A stretch of 64,000 nt of DNA from Malachius bipustulatus (taxonomy: Eukaryota; Arthropoda; Insecta; Coleoptera; Melyridae): assembly GCA_910589415.1 (NCBI GenBank), contig OU342639.1, positions 16,810,268-16,874,267 of the forward strand, given 5' to 3'. Positions 43,801 through 57,200 of this stretch are shown in pieces. Made by a program: the position numbers and the translations under genes. How positions within the stretch are numbered: position 1 is the first letter of the stretch; each line of letters begins with the position of its first letter. The notes under the pieces were generated by a model, which had not been told where the DNA came from, searched no databases, and saw only the letters and a program-made list of their open reading frames with translations.

Positions 43801-44035
43801 ACAATAAATTGCAGAAGGTAAACAAATAGGTACAAGAAATCCAGAATATTTCGCGATTTCCCAAGTTTATTTATTCCTTAGAATATATTGAATATATTTT
43901 ATAAGCAGTAGTACTTATGTATTTATCTTAGCTCATAAAATAGATTCCAACAATTTATTATATTATGTAATTTATTTGAATAAGATATAATTATAATAAC
44001 TTGAAAGATGCATGTAATCTAATTTTTTTAATATA
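40804..44035. other. Intergenic, repeat-rich
   Basis: Contains an unclassified GC-richer stretch (41360-41900) with overlapping chance frames on both strands, single CAGGG ends near 42057 and 42126, and two tandem copies of a dispersed repeat (about 42780-43230 and 43330-43750). No gene was recognised. Confidence 0.45.
42780..43750 (+). repeat. Two direct copies of a dispersed repeat
   Basis: Blocks TGTCTACTGTA, GTTCAAT, ATGCTCATA(A/C)ACGGTTATA, AATTTAGCCATTTT, then TTGGTTTAAA, CAGGGGTT, CCATTTTG, AGACCACTCCT and CACAAAAATTTCAG occur in the same order starting near 42787 and near 43373, so the period is close to 590 bp. Related copies lie at 6975 and 27820. Confidence 0.7.
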
Positions 44036-44037
44036 TA

Positions 44038-44406
44038 GACGCCGTCAGTGGTCCAAATGTGGTTACGGTTCCAAATTAACAAGCATTTGACAGTTGCAGA
44101 GTTGCCAATTTCAATGTAAACTTTTGATTACAGTAAATGCGGAACTTTAGCGATAAAAATTAAACTATCGACAGACGGCTCGAGCTCCACGGAAATCGAA
44201 AATATGATTTTTGGTTCAATTCAATTGATGGCGATCATCGCAGGCCAATGCCTGAAAACAACCTCAATAAGTCAAACTTCAGGACCACGTGAACTTAAAA
44301 CTTCAACTAAATCACGACAAACTGACAACAATGGCCACGTGAACGGTTTGTTTATTTGGAACCGTTTACGCTTAGCCCAGCCTAGTGACGTCACACTGAC
44401 GGCGTC
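44038..44406. mobile_element. 369-bp MITE with perfect GACGCCGTCAGTG ends
   Basis: A 13-bp perfect terminal inverted repeat at 44038-44050 and 44394-44406, with TA on both sides (44036-44037, 44407-44408). The interior has GGTTCCAAAT-like and ATTTGGAACCG-like subterminal inverted blocks and one TGACGTCA. No protein is encoded. The TA duplication suggests a Tc1/mariner-mobilised element. Confidence 0.8.
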
Positions 44407-44408
44407 TA

Positions 44409-45276
44409 TTATACGCATGTGAAATGGCAGGGAGCTATAGCTGCTGTTAAAAATTTCATTTCATCTATATTGACAGGAAAATTTAAATTATTCATGATTT
44501 TTTAATCGTGAATAATTATTTAATTAACATGCGTTTTACTGAATGCAAAAGTGTTTATTGGTATGAATGAAGAGAACGTTACATTATTTATATCACAATC
44601 ATATTAGTTCATAGGTTAATAATTTTTCTTTGTACTTGGTAGCAAATTATACTTTTTGCAAATTCAACATTAATACATTATTATTCTCGAGAACATGGGT
44701 GCCGTAAGACGTTCTAAATGTGTTTAAAGTCGACCGGAAAAATACTATAGACATTCCTCAAACAAATAATTTAATAAACATTACCCAAATAATATGTCAT
44801 TTTAAATAAAAAGAAATAAAAATAACGAAGATCAAAGTTGGAAATTGGAATAGGAAGAAAAATTAACGAAACCCGCGAACATCAAAATAGGTACGCCACT
44901 GGTCTAATTTCTTATTTCTTACAAACAACCTTGAAAGTTTGATATTGAAACTACGAAAGTCACGGCGCGGTAAGCGGTGGCCGGTCCGGTGCACGCACGA
45001 AAATCAAGTAAGAAAGAAGGCTATGCTAAAATGTAACTACTACCTATGTAACTCTTTGGTCTTTGGTTTGATGTTTAATGTTTAATTGCTTTTCTTTCTG
45101 GTTCTGGTCTGCATGTCCTCCTTACTCGGAGTCTTTGCCTCTTGAAATCAAATTCAAAACAGCAAACTGCCAAACTGGACAGTTCAGTTATTGTGCCCGT
45201 TTTAAAACCAAAACAGTAGTCCGCTCCTGGTTTAAATTTCTTATGTCTTATTAGTTTTGCGAAGTTACAAGGAAAA
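44409..45276 (+). promoter_or_regulatory. Upstream and 5' UTR region of G6PD
   Basis: Contains a local GC-rich patch (about 44960-45000, CACGGCGCGGTAAGCGGTGG) and no transposon ends. It is the likely promoter and leader. No specific factor site was assigned. Confidence 0.35.
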
Positions 45277-48200
45277 ATGGCTATGGCTGCATCATCAAGT
45301 TCAGATGACTCCGGTAAGTGATGTTAATTATACAATAATAACAGTTTAATATTCGAAATTATAAATCACCTGATTGTTATTGTTCAATTTTAACAGAATC
45401 CAACAAGACTCTCTTATACTACAGGAAATCATTGGAATTTCAAACTATGGATGGCACTTCCTTCGATATTATGTTTCCCCATGTCTTCACGATAATGGGG
45501 GCATCGGTAAGTTCAATATTTTTATTTTTATTTATTTATTTGGGTGGATATAACTACCTACTATACAGTTTGTCTAGTAAGTTGGAGTCATAATAATTAT
45601 TGGAAAACTTTTTTATTATCCATTTTAGGAATTCTCCATAAAAAGTTGCTAGGTAGGTACTTAGGTACACTGTTGTGACTGAAAATTAGGTAATCCTGTA
45701 CAATCTGTCGCTAAATTTTACCCTACCATACCTATAAATAAAAATAAATGCGTCCTAAGTCAGGTCTTTGGTCAGGGTAGGGTTTTTTTTTTCCTTAAAA
45801 TGGCCTTGAAATGAAAAAAAAACCTACCCTGACCAAAGACCTGACTTACCGAGCCGGAATTTGGAGGATTTATTTTTATTTATATGGTAGGGTAAAATTT
45901 AGCGACAGATTGTACAGGATTACAGAAGATATTGTAATAATTAAAATTTAAATAAAAGTTGTCTCCTTTCTTCAATCTTCACAAATTTATTTCTATATTT
46001 TTTTCAACCACTAAGTGGTTTTCTTCAGAGCTATGATACAATAACTCTTGTATCATAGTGTATACAAGATGTCCGTTTTTCTAGGCTAACCATGGGTAGG
46101 TATTTCGCTTATCAGTAGAGATACGAGGTCAGTTAAATTGGGGCAATAAGTTTCTTATTTTTATGCTGAGTAATAATCTGAAAAAAATTCAAGATATTTT
46201 CAGTCGTTGCTGAAATATCCTGAAAAAACTGAAAATTCAAGATTTCTTATTTTAGCCATATCTTTCTAATTTTTGGAAATTATTGAATAATTTTTTGTAG
46301 GCTAGCATAAATCGTTAAGAGCTATCCATCTCCAAATTTTTAAAGCCAACTAGATCCCAGAGTATTCATAGTCAACTTTCGTTTTTCTTATGACCGCCAT
46401 ATTGGATTTTCATGTCATTCTGAATTAAAAAAATTAAGGAAACCAAAAATCAATCACATAAATATAATGGTAATTATGGAGATGAGCGGCATGGATATAG
46501 GGCGAAATGGCTTATACTATCGGATAGCTTGTGTCTCTAGGAGTATCAAGGTACCATTGAATTTTTGCGCCGGCAAGTGATAGTCGAGAAATAAGGCCTG
46601 AAAGTGTCATTACGTGTGTTTGTACATATACGCTGGAAGAAGCACGCACTCAGAGTCGTGTGTCCGACAGAGTGCGAGCTTCCTGTTCGAGCGTATTATG
46701 TACGAATATACGCGTATTAGGGCAAGGATGAAACTTTAAGGCCTTATTTCTCGACTATTACTTGCCGGCGCAAAAATTCAATGGTACCTTGATACTCCTA
46801 GAGACACAAGCTATCCGATAGTATAAGCCAAATCGCCCTATACCAATGCCGCTCATCTCCATAATGACCAAACGTTCTATACTGATCATCCATACTCATC
46901 TTTCAAACTCAAGGATTCTCCTCATCGTTACAATCCTTTATTTATCACCTCATAGTTTATTCGCAGATATACTCTGAATTTGCATTGTTCGGGTGTAGTA
47001 ATGTTGCATTACCTCCCGGCAATATTCAGGTATGTGATAGTCCGTGGACTAGAAGTTTTGGTTTACTGGATTTACTCTGAACTTGTATTCTCGGGTGTAG
47101 CTTGATTAGCAAGTAATGTTTTATTACCTCCCGGCAAGGTTATTCAGGTATGTGATAGTCCTTTGACTAGAAGTTTTGGTTTGTTAATGAAAAATTCCCT
47201 TTTTAATGGGATATTTTTCATTCTGCGATACTGAACACATCTCTCGAGTGTTTGTGTACTTTCTTATTATTTTGTTTTGCTTTTGTTTCATTTCTTTGAT
47301 TTCATTTCAAGCAACAGCTTGAATTAATTAAAGAATACAACCACTTTGGTTACAGACTATCCGGGATATGGCGGAAATGTCTGTCGCTGTTTACCTATTC
47401 GATGATTATTGAATTCTCATTTTGTATTTTAATGAGCTTTACTCGTTGATTCGACTCTTCCTTTTAGTTTGGGAATTTTTATGAGTGTTTATTGTTGTGG
47501 GCTTTAACCTGATACACAGGCACACTCCACCCTGCCTTTATGACCACTTGTTTGTTAGTCAAGTTTCTAGCTTGGCTTGAAAGTCGAGAGCAGTGTTGCC
47601 ATGTTTGTTTTGACTGCGACCTCCTCTTTGAACATTATGCGAATTTCTTTCCAATTGCTTTTCTCAATTGTGAAAGCGGTTTTCCTGAATTGACGTCATA
47701 CTCATGATAGTTGTTTTAACTCATTTCGATTATTTGTTGTGTTGTCATTTTGCCTCACTGGGCTACCTTTATAGGTATTGATTGTCTATCTCTGCCCGTA
47801 GGCAACCTGTTTGTTCTACCTGGCCTCGTAAGGCGATGAGTCAATATACCTTATCATTTCGAATACGACGTTCTCTGCAATTCGCAGTTTTGTTTTGCTA
47901 TTTTAAATGTGATGACCAACTGACCAAACCAGGCCGCTATTCTAGAATTATCCCTCAGGGTTCCCGTGGGCTTGCCTGGGTAATAATTGAATGCTGGAAT
48001 TTTTACGAATACCTATTTTGGAGCCGGGGTGTTTACGGATATCGAGACCAACCATCGATTCCACCGTGGTCCAAGGTTTTACCCCTAACACCTGTGTAGA
48101 AAGCAGATAACTCAGTCCAGACTGGAAATAACATTTTATAGCAATTTTCTGCGGAGTTTGTTTTTTAATTTTGATTGGAGTTGACATTCGTATGATGTGC

Positions 48201-51200
48201 TAAAGGAGTTTTGGTTTTGATTGATTTTGCTTGGCTTTTCACATACTCAAGACTAATTTGTTTTTGGTTGTTTTGAATTCCTATTTGCTGAATTGCTTTT
48301 GATAATCCGAGACTTATTTCGGTTATTGTATTTCCTGATATTTGAGAGCGGGTGTTACACCTGACAGCTCTGCTTCGATTTGACCTGCTCTAATCTACAA
48401 CTGAGGGTGCTTTATTGCCTCGTTGCTTGCTACGACTTCCACTTTAAAGAGTCATGCTCTTTTAATCCGAGGGCTTCATCTGGACATCGAGATGAATGCC
48501 TCCCCTAATGTGTGGTAATCGAGTACCTATTAAAACTCCTAATCGAATATTGTAATGTACTTGGTTTTTCCTGATAATGTTCGCGAAGTAGCAGATGCTA
48601 CATCTGACAACGCTGCCTTGTTCTATCTGGACCTGTTCTATTCTATTCTATACGATCTTCATTCATGGTGTTATACAATGGTGAAGGCATTACTCTCACT
48701 TTCTAAAGGTCGTATAATTTAAAGGGGACAGTTCTTTTATTATCCGGTCGACCCTACATCTGCATTAGATAAACTCCTTGAGAAATAGAAGGATTTGTTT
48801 ATTGTGTTCGTGGTCGATTCCCTAACTGAATTATTTTTGATAATGAATCGTTTTATTTTCCTCCTAGCTTTATCTCCTGTATAGCGAATTTGTAATTTAT
48901 TTGTTGTAGTTGTAGTATTTCTATTTCCTGCCTAACTTGAATTATTCCTAATCACGTGCCGCGTTAATTTTTCACAGGTTGTTTTACTCCTGACCTGGGT
49001 TTATTTCCCTACTTTGCTCCTAGCTTTATCTCCTGCACAGCGATATTATTTCTTTACCTTATTTTAACGTTGGCTTATTTGTCGTGCGTTATTTACCGGG
49101 GACGTCTTCCTTATTACGGTGCCGGCGACTGAGACCGGTGTTTCGAATGGGGGCTCTCTCTTTTGCGGTCGGACGTGGTTATTTTCTAGAGACAGAAATC
49201 CCTATGCATCGCGGATGTCTCCTCGACTCTTAGTGAAATTAAATTCGAATCTTACGAATGGAGTGAATTAGAAAATGCTTGTTGTTTCAGTGTATGAATT
49301 TCTCGCTACTTCGAATATTCCTAATATTGCTCTGATAAGAGAAATTTCCAATTTTAGCAACGTAGGTGAAAACAGGAAGGTGCCTTATCGGCTTTCTGTA
49401 ATCAGAAGAAGGAGCGGCGCGATACTCTCATATGTAGTTTCCACCGTTAGGATATAGGAAGAGCCGGCGCGATATTCTCATATGTAGTTTCCACCGTTAG
49501 GATATAGGAAGAGCCGGCGCGATACTCTCATATGTAGTTTCCACCGTTAGGATATAGGAGGGAATGGACAGTCTAGCAGCAACCGAAGTCGGCACAAGAC
49601 TGTCTGATTCTTTTCCTCTCATGTGTGTTTTTATAGCCAGCATTTGAGCGCGAACTGTCTGTAGCTGCTTTCTAACACGATCCGCCCGCGTGATTCTTTA
49701 GGTAGTATCATGCATTGGAAACTTTCCGTCCCGTTGAAGTTCTGGCTTGCCGTTCGTATTAAAGAAGGCGCGTGACCTAGATTCTATTCCTATTATTCTC
49801 AGGCCGGCTATCCCGTGGATATGAATGAGAGACAAAAAAAAAATTGTGATTATTTTACGTACCTAGGGCTGGTATATTTCAATAGGAACCGCATTCAAAC
49901 GTACTCGGACCATAATAGCGAACGATGTCACGTATTTTGGAATATAAATGCAAAATTCAAAATAAAAACCGTGCTACTGTTAATTTCGAAGATATTCCTT
50001 GCCCTGATAGTGAAGAAAAAAATAGAAATTCGACCTTAGTGTCAAAGAGACCTTAGCTGTGACCTTAATATTAGTTTGCAATGGCTGTTTTTAGCTTCTT
50101 ACCCACCCAGCACCCCTATTTCGATCCTCGGTCCCGGAAAAATTGATGAAACTTAGGAGCCGTGGATGTATATAATTACCAAAATAATTTCTTCAATTTT
50201 TTTTTCTTTTTTCAAAAAAAAGAACCTCTTTTCAACCGAATGTCATAAAAAAACATAATGTCCAGCAATGTCACGTCATATTGCGACATCATTCGGTGAT
50301 AAACTTTTTATTTTTTTTTCCTGGGTCCATGGATGATGGATTACGCCCATGGAGTACTACTCATTGAGTACTACCGATTCCCAAAGTTACATCAAATTTA
50401 ACTGGGAGCTAATCTCTATAAGGATTCTGTGGGAACCTTTGAATAATATCACTGAAGGTGCTGTCTTTTGTGAACATTCAGAGTTAACTTGCCTGTTACT
50501 ACCCTTCAAATGAAACATAATTTGATCTGATTGATTTATTATTAGGGAGACCTGGCAACGAAAAAAATTTACCCCACTCTTTGGAAGTTATACAGAGATC
50601 GTCTTCTCCCACCCAAAACATTTATTGTCGGTTTTGCTAGAAGCCAAACCAGTGTTGCAGAAATTGCTGAGAAATGCAAACCATTTATGAAGGTAAGAAT
50701 TTTTTCATGATCTCTAGATAGGTATTTATAATAGTAACAATTACAGGTAAAACCAGAAGAAGAAGCAACATGGAAATCCTTCTGGCTATTTAATTACTAC
50801 ATCTCTGGATCATACACTTCGGACCCCGATTTTATAACCTTGGAAGAAGAAATTTGTCGTCACGAATACAATGCTGATGCTAATAGGATTTTTTATTTAG
50901 CATTACCTCCATCGTTATTTGAAAGAGTAACAATGGGTATTAGAATGCGATTAATGGCCCCAAAGTAATTATACAACTAAATTATTAGTTTAAATTAAAC
51001 AATATTTTAAGTAAACATAGTAAACACAGTGGCGTATCAAGAGTACATTAGGTCCGGGGCAGATAATTAGTTAGGGGCCCCCAGTGGTGTAGCGTATATT
51101 TCTGAAACCTGGTGCTAACTCTAAATTTGAACCCCCCCTCCCCTCCTTTCTCATAAGGCTGTAGCTAGAATTGAATTCAGGAACGGTTGATTTATTTTTG

Positions 51201-54200
51201 AAAGGATTGATTTATTTAAATGATTAATTGAGACAGGACATTAGAAATATACAGTAGAAGCTCGATTATCCGGAATAATGTGGGGCAGACCCATTCCGGA
51301 TAAACCCGAGGGTTTTTTTATGATAAGCGACTCACGATAGGTGTAACCAGTTACCCTATACATAATGCAACGCACCATCGTAGACGCTGCTAGGAAGGAA
51401 CTGCTAAAATAATTTAAAACTGAAAACTTGTTGCTATGAATTTTTATTATTAAAAAGTGCATATTATGTTGTATGTATGTATGTTAATACATACAGGGTT
51501 ACTGGTAACTGGATACATTCCTTTGGTGATCTGATAAAACAAGAGGTAAGGAGTAAATTAACCCCAACATGCACTATACAAAACTTAATAGATTTTGAGA
51601 TATTTCGATTTTCAACTTTTCTTAAAAAAATGGTTTCAAATGTCTTGAAATGTAATTTTCAAAAAATCTACTTTAACTTTTTGATTTTTTTTTTTGCTGG
51701 AATATTTGTCCAAAACTATGCTTCCTTCTGGATTAAAAAATATCCTGAGGTATTTCGATCGTGTGAAAATTTCAAAGAAAAACTTTCACAAACTATTTTT
51801 TTTAAATAAGATTTAAAAGTTTTTACAAGTTATTTTCGCAAAATTGTCAAGGCACCTTGCGTACAAATTGTTTTAAAAACTTCCCTAGTGTAGTAGCTAT
51901 CTAACAAGGTACGAATCTTGTACAAGAATAACAGAATCTCCCCGCTATGTACCGTTACCGAGGAACAGATCCTTAAGTCGGGACGTTTTAAAAAAAAATA
52001 CGGCCCTGAACGGGGGTCTTAAAATTCTCGGATCCGGCCCATCTTCAACAGGTCGTATTTGGGGGTCCCGAGCTTCGTCCCTACCAAGTTTCATCCCGAT
52101 CGGTAAAACTTTCAGACACTAAGAGTGTTTCCTAGAATATTCCCGAAAAATCCCGAAATTCCCGAAAAAATTACACTTCCCGGGAACGGATCCCGCTCAT
52201 TTTCAATAGGCATCGTGCCACGGTGCGCCTCTTCAATCGAGCCAAATTTCAACTTTCCCACATGAAAACTGGCGGCTCTAGAGTGTTTCCTAGCAAAGTC
52301 ACAGAAGTTTCGTAAGTATACGTATTCTTGTGCCCGAAAAATGTCTGTCTGTCGGTCTATCTGTCTGTGACTTTGCTAGGAAACACTCTAGAGCCGCCAG
52401 TTTTCATGTGGGAAAGTTGAAATTTGGCTTGATTGAAGAGGCGCACCGTGGCACGATGCTTATTGAAAATGAGCGGGATCCGTTCCCGGGAAGTGTCATT
52501 TTTTCGGGAATTTCGGGATTTTTCGGGAATAGCCTAGTAATAGCCACTCTAAGTGTCTGAAAGTTTTACCGATCGGGACGAAACTTGGTAGGGACGAAGC
52601 TTGGGACCCCCAAATACGACCTGTTGAAGATGGGCCGGATCCGAGAATTTTAAGACCCCCGTTCAGGGCCGTATTTTTTTTAAAACGTCCCGACTTAAGG
52701 ATTTGTTCCTCGGTAACGGTACATAGCGGGGAGATTCTGTTATTCTTGTACAAGATTCGTACCTTGTTAGATAGCTACTACACTAGGGAAGTTTTTAAAA
52801 CAATTTGTACGCAAGGTGCCTTGACAATTTTGCGAAAATAACTTGTAAAAACTTTTAAATCTTATTTAAAAAAAATAGTTTGTGAAAGTTTTTCTTTGAA
52901 ATTTTCACACGATCGAAATACCTCAGGATATTTTTTATTCCAGAAGGAAGCATAGTATTGGACAAGTATTCCAGCAAAAAAAAAAATCAAAAAGTTGAAG
53001 TAGATTTTTTGAAAATTACATTTCAATACATCTGAAACCATTTTTTTAAGAAAAGTTGAAAATCGAAATATCTCAAAATCTATTGAGTTTTGTATAGTGC
53101 ATGTTGGGGTTAATTTACTCCTTACCTCTTGTTTTATCAGATCACCAAAGGAATGTATCCAGTTACCAGTAACCCTGTATGCTTATTCAATGCAAATTCA
53201 TATGAGGTAATTAATGATTGTTTTACTTTAGTCAGACGTTTTCTAGACGCATAGTCCCTCCACCTCTTTAAAAGAAATACCAATAATAATGACTACAGTA
53301 TATAATAACCTTAATTTATCTATGTACTAGTGGCGAGCGATGGCGACTGGTTTAAGCACGTTATGAATCTCTTGCATTTTCATGAGAACAGGCAGGGTTT
53401 CAAGGCACAACAAATGTGTTTGCTGTTTACTGTTTTTGTTGTTTCCGGATAAAACGGAGAACGCAAAAACGATAGTTTGGATAAAACGGAGGTATTAGGA
53501 AACTTGTTTGTTGCGGATAAAACGGAGTTTCGGATAACCGAGTTCCGGATAATCGAGCTTCTACTGTAATGGAGAACAAAGAAAGGAATCAATTTGAAAT
53601 GTTTCTATTTAGTACATTGAAACGTACTAAACGATGTCATTATAATCGGTTTTCACTGTAATGTCGTTAGATTTATAACTATGAACGTTAATTAAACAGT
53701 TGTAATGATACACGTTAATGATAATAATAAGACAGAATCGCAGAACTTAAGACTTTGTTAGGTATGATTTGTCCTTTTGTTCGATACTGTTCCACTGCCT
53801 TAGATGAACTGTTGTGTTGTAGGTAAGGTAAGGGAATTTTGAATCGTACGGCCTATGATTCAAATCCCTTCAAAGATCTTGATTATTTTTTAAAACTTGG
53901 AAGTTATTTTAATTGATAAGAAATAAGAATTCTGCTTGCTTACATTGCAATTCATTTTGTTTTTCTAACAAATATCTTGTCAGAAAAGAGTAATAAACCC
54001 CTAGTATGTGGTATTGTTGATTTACGAAGAAGAGGAGAATTCATTTTTGACAAAAAAAATTGGGAACTATAAAAAAAAATGAAGACGTCACAGCTCAAAA
54101 ATGTTATTTGATGGAAAAACAATTTTTGTTGATGAACGTCTTTTTTACAAATAAAATCGACCTGTTTCGGAATTTTGAAAAAAAAAGGTAAATAACAAAG

Positions 54201-57200
54201 TTATTAATACATGTTATGCGGAGCTTTATCACCACACTGTATATCACAGTTATGTGTTGATCCTAGTCGTTTAAACGAGTCATTTACAAGACTGTGAGTC
54301 CTTAAACGACTGTGTTTAACACATGACTGTGAAGTATATTAACCAACTAGTTCCTGAATTAATACATTTGTACCCATAATGACCAATGGTTCATCACAAG
54401 AAGGGATTGAAAAAAAGGGTTAAAAAAATTAATCAGTGCTTTACAATTTAGATTAAATAGGCAAATGTATTTCCAATCTTATGAGTGAAATTTAAGCTAG
54501 AACCTTCTGTAAGGTGATGTGTAACGAATTTGATGTTTATTTATAGGCTAATAATATTTGGATTGCCCTTAGTGCCTACATCGAATTCTTTTTACTGCAA
54601 GTGTATATCAGTCTAGAAATAGGTGTTTGTTTAATGTGCAAAATTTCAGCACCTGGTATTGCATGAATTCTCTTATTAGATGTTTACGAACTTCTAATAT
54701 ACCTATGTATATTACACAAACAATCCTGATTATCTAACTCTACACTCTCGAGAGCTCTCAGACGGTGTCTCATGGATGAGAGTATATACTAAATATGTCA
54801 CATCAAACTCACATGACATTACACGTCTTGTTATCACCCATGTCCCATACATGTATCTGTGGGTGATTTTTTTCTAAAAAAAAAATGAACAACACATTCA
54901 CTGACGATGTATACAGGGTGATCCCGAAATGGCGGACACGGACAGCACCACAGCATCAATTGTGGATTAAGAATTCTGAGTTCATTTACTTTTTTCTCCA
55001 GTATGGCTCACTTAAGAAGATATGACCACTTTTGTGGAAAATAAAGTCACAACACTGCACTGGATACCCTCCTTCAGGCAGAAAAATAATGTGTAGGTCT
55101 ACAATACCCAGATAGATGTTACCATGGAAACACAACAAAACTTAAAACAATAATCGTTGCGCGGATACAAATTCGATAATATTATTAAAAATCTATTTTA
55201 GTTGTGCATTGATGCCACATTGAAAAATGATGTTGAACACAGGGAAAAGGTAAACTTTGAATGCCTGTAATTTCGTTTCCGATAATAAAAAAAATAAAAA
55301 GCAAACACTATCATTACAGTTATGTCAAATCATGTGCTTTTCTGGTGGAGGTTGTTTAAATTTAACTGCCATTTCGATTTAAAGTTTGGAAAAAGGACAC
55401 CCTATATATCGGTAACGAAGCCGAGGAAACCATTTTTGTTTTAAATTTACAGTCTTTCTGAACATCCTCTACAACACCCTGTATTCCGTGTCCGCCATTT
55501 CGGGATCACCCTGTATAAACATGTCATCAAACAATATATAGCTACACTGAAGCTAAAAATAATTTTTTTTTTAAGGGGTTGGACCAGAGTAATCATTGAG
55601 AAACCATTTGGTCGTGACTCCGAGAGTTCGAAGTGGTTGTCGGACCATCTTATTTCGATTTTCAGGGAATCGCAAATATACAGAATCGACCATTACTTAG
55701 GAAAAGAGATGGTTCAGAATTTAATGACTCTTCGATTCGGCAATAGGATTTTCAATCCTGCTTGGAATAGGGATAACATTGCCTCAATTCTGATATCATT
55801 CAAAGAACCATTCGGAGTTCAAGGACGAGCAGGATACTTCGATGAGTACGGAATAATTAGAGACATTATGCAGAATCACTTGTTACAAATATTCACTCTT
55901 GTTGCTATGGAAAAACCTGCTTCCTGTGCACCTGACGATATAAGAAATGAGAAAGTGAGTGGTTTTGTATTTTTTATTCTATAGTTATAGGTGTGCTTTA
56001 TTTAGTTATTAATTTTCACTGCCATTCTTACTACTCAGATTAACATCTGTGTTATTATCTAAATAAATTTAAGCTCGTTAAGAGAGAAACGTAGAATTTT
56101 TTTAGCCTATTTCTGCTTCTTTAAAATTTCTTCAAGACTATTAAGCAAACATCTTCCAGTTTATTCAGTGTTAATTATTATCGAAATCCTTTTCTTTCAT
56201 TGCGATAAATAGAGATGGAAAAAATAAAATATCTGTATATGATTAACAAACTTGAAATCTAAATACTTACAGTTATAATTATTATTTACAGGTAAAAGTT
56301 CTTCGATGCACATCCCCTATCGACATATCTGACGTAATCCTTGGTCAATACATTGGAAATCCATCTGGTGAAGGTGAAGAAAAAGTTGGTTACTTGGAAG
56401 ACCCAATGGTACCTGAGGATTCTTTGACTCCAACTTTTGCAGCAGCAGTGCTTCATATCAATAACGAGCGCTGGGATGGAGTTCCTTTCATCCTGAAATG
56501 CGGAAAGGCTCTCAACGAACGCAAGGCCGAAGTTCGGGTCCAGTTCAAAAGTGTCTCCGGAGACATCTTTGAAGGGAAGCCAGTAAGGAACGAATTGGTT
56601 ATCCGGGTCCAGCCTGGAGAGGCATTATATATCAAACTCATGGTAAAGACACCCGGAATGGCTTTCGATATGGAGGAAACTGAGCTGGATCTGACTTACG
56701 GAAAGCGTTATGCTGTAAGTATGATTGATCAATCCAGTTCAAAGTAGTTTTTTTTATTTCTATGATTTTGACATTATTGAAAAAAGTTCTGCGTATTCAA
56801 ACTTTTATGGGGAATAAACTTTTAATTTAGTTATTATGTCTGTTTAACCAAATGTCAAAGAGGGCAAAACGTTGCATAATTTTTGAAAGGACTTTATGTC
56901 CTTTATTTACTTTATTTTCTGCATTGATTTTTTGTTTCTTATAGGATATAAAACTACCTGATGCATATGAGAGACTCATTTTGGATATATTCTGTGGTTA
57001 TCAAATGCATTTTGTCCGTTCTGATGAACTAACAGAGGCTTGGAGAATATTCACACCTTTGCTTCAAAAAATCGAAAATGAAAGAATCATACCTATACCC
57101 TATGTGTAAGAATAAATAACTTTTAATATCTTTACTCCTAACTACATATAACTAAAAATTTGTTTTAGATTTGGAACTAGAGGTCCAAAAGAGGCCGATG

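Larger units (their letters stand above)
46864..49860. other. Unclassified GC-richer segment in G6PD intron 2
   Basis: About 2.7-3.0 kb with a base composition unlike the surrounding AT-rich intron, internal duplications (46975-47040 versus 47085-47180; TCCTAGCTTTATCTCCTG near 48865 and 49018) and a 50-bp tandem array at 49407-49559. No recognisable protein on either strand. It may be the non-coding part of an unknown transposon or an LTR, but no ends were proven. Confidence 0.4.

Noticed and set aside
49407..49559. Regular 50-bp repeats as a CRISPR array
   Set aside because: Eukaryotic context, no spacers (the units are contiguous) and no cas genes.
50747..50972. G6PD appearing to end with LMAPK and a stop
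   Set aside because: The stop lies past a good donor (AA|GTAATT). Splicing to 55576 restores [13 protein letters not shown] in frame, so the gene is intact.
51477..52753. Open frames inside element E (110, 76 and 85 aa)
   Set aside because: They lie in palindrome arms and recur inverted in the other arm; no transposase motif.
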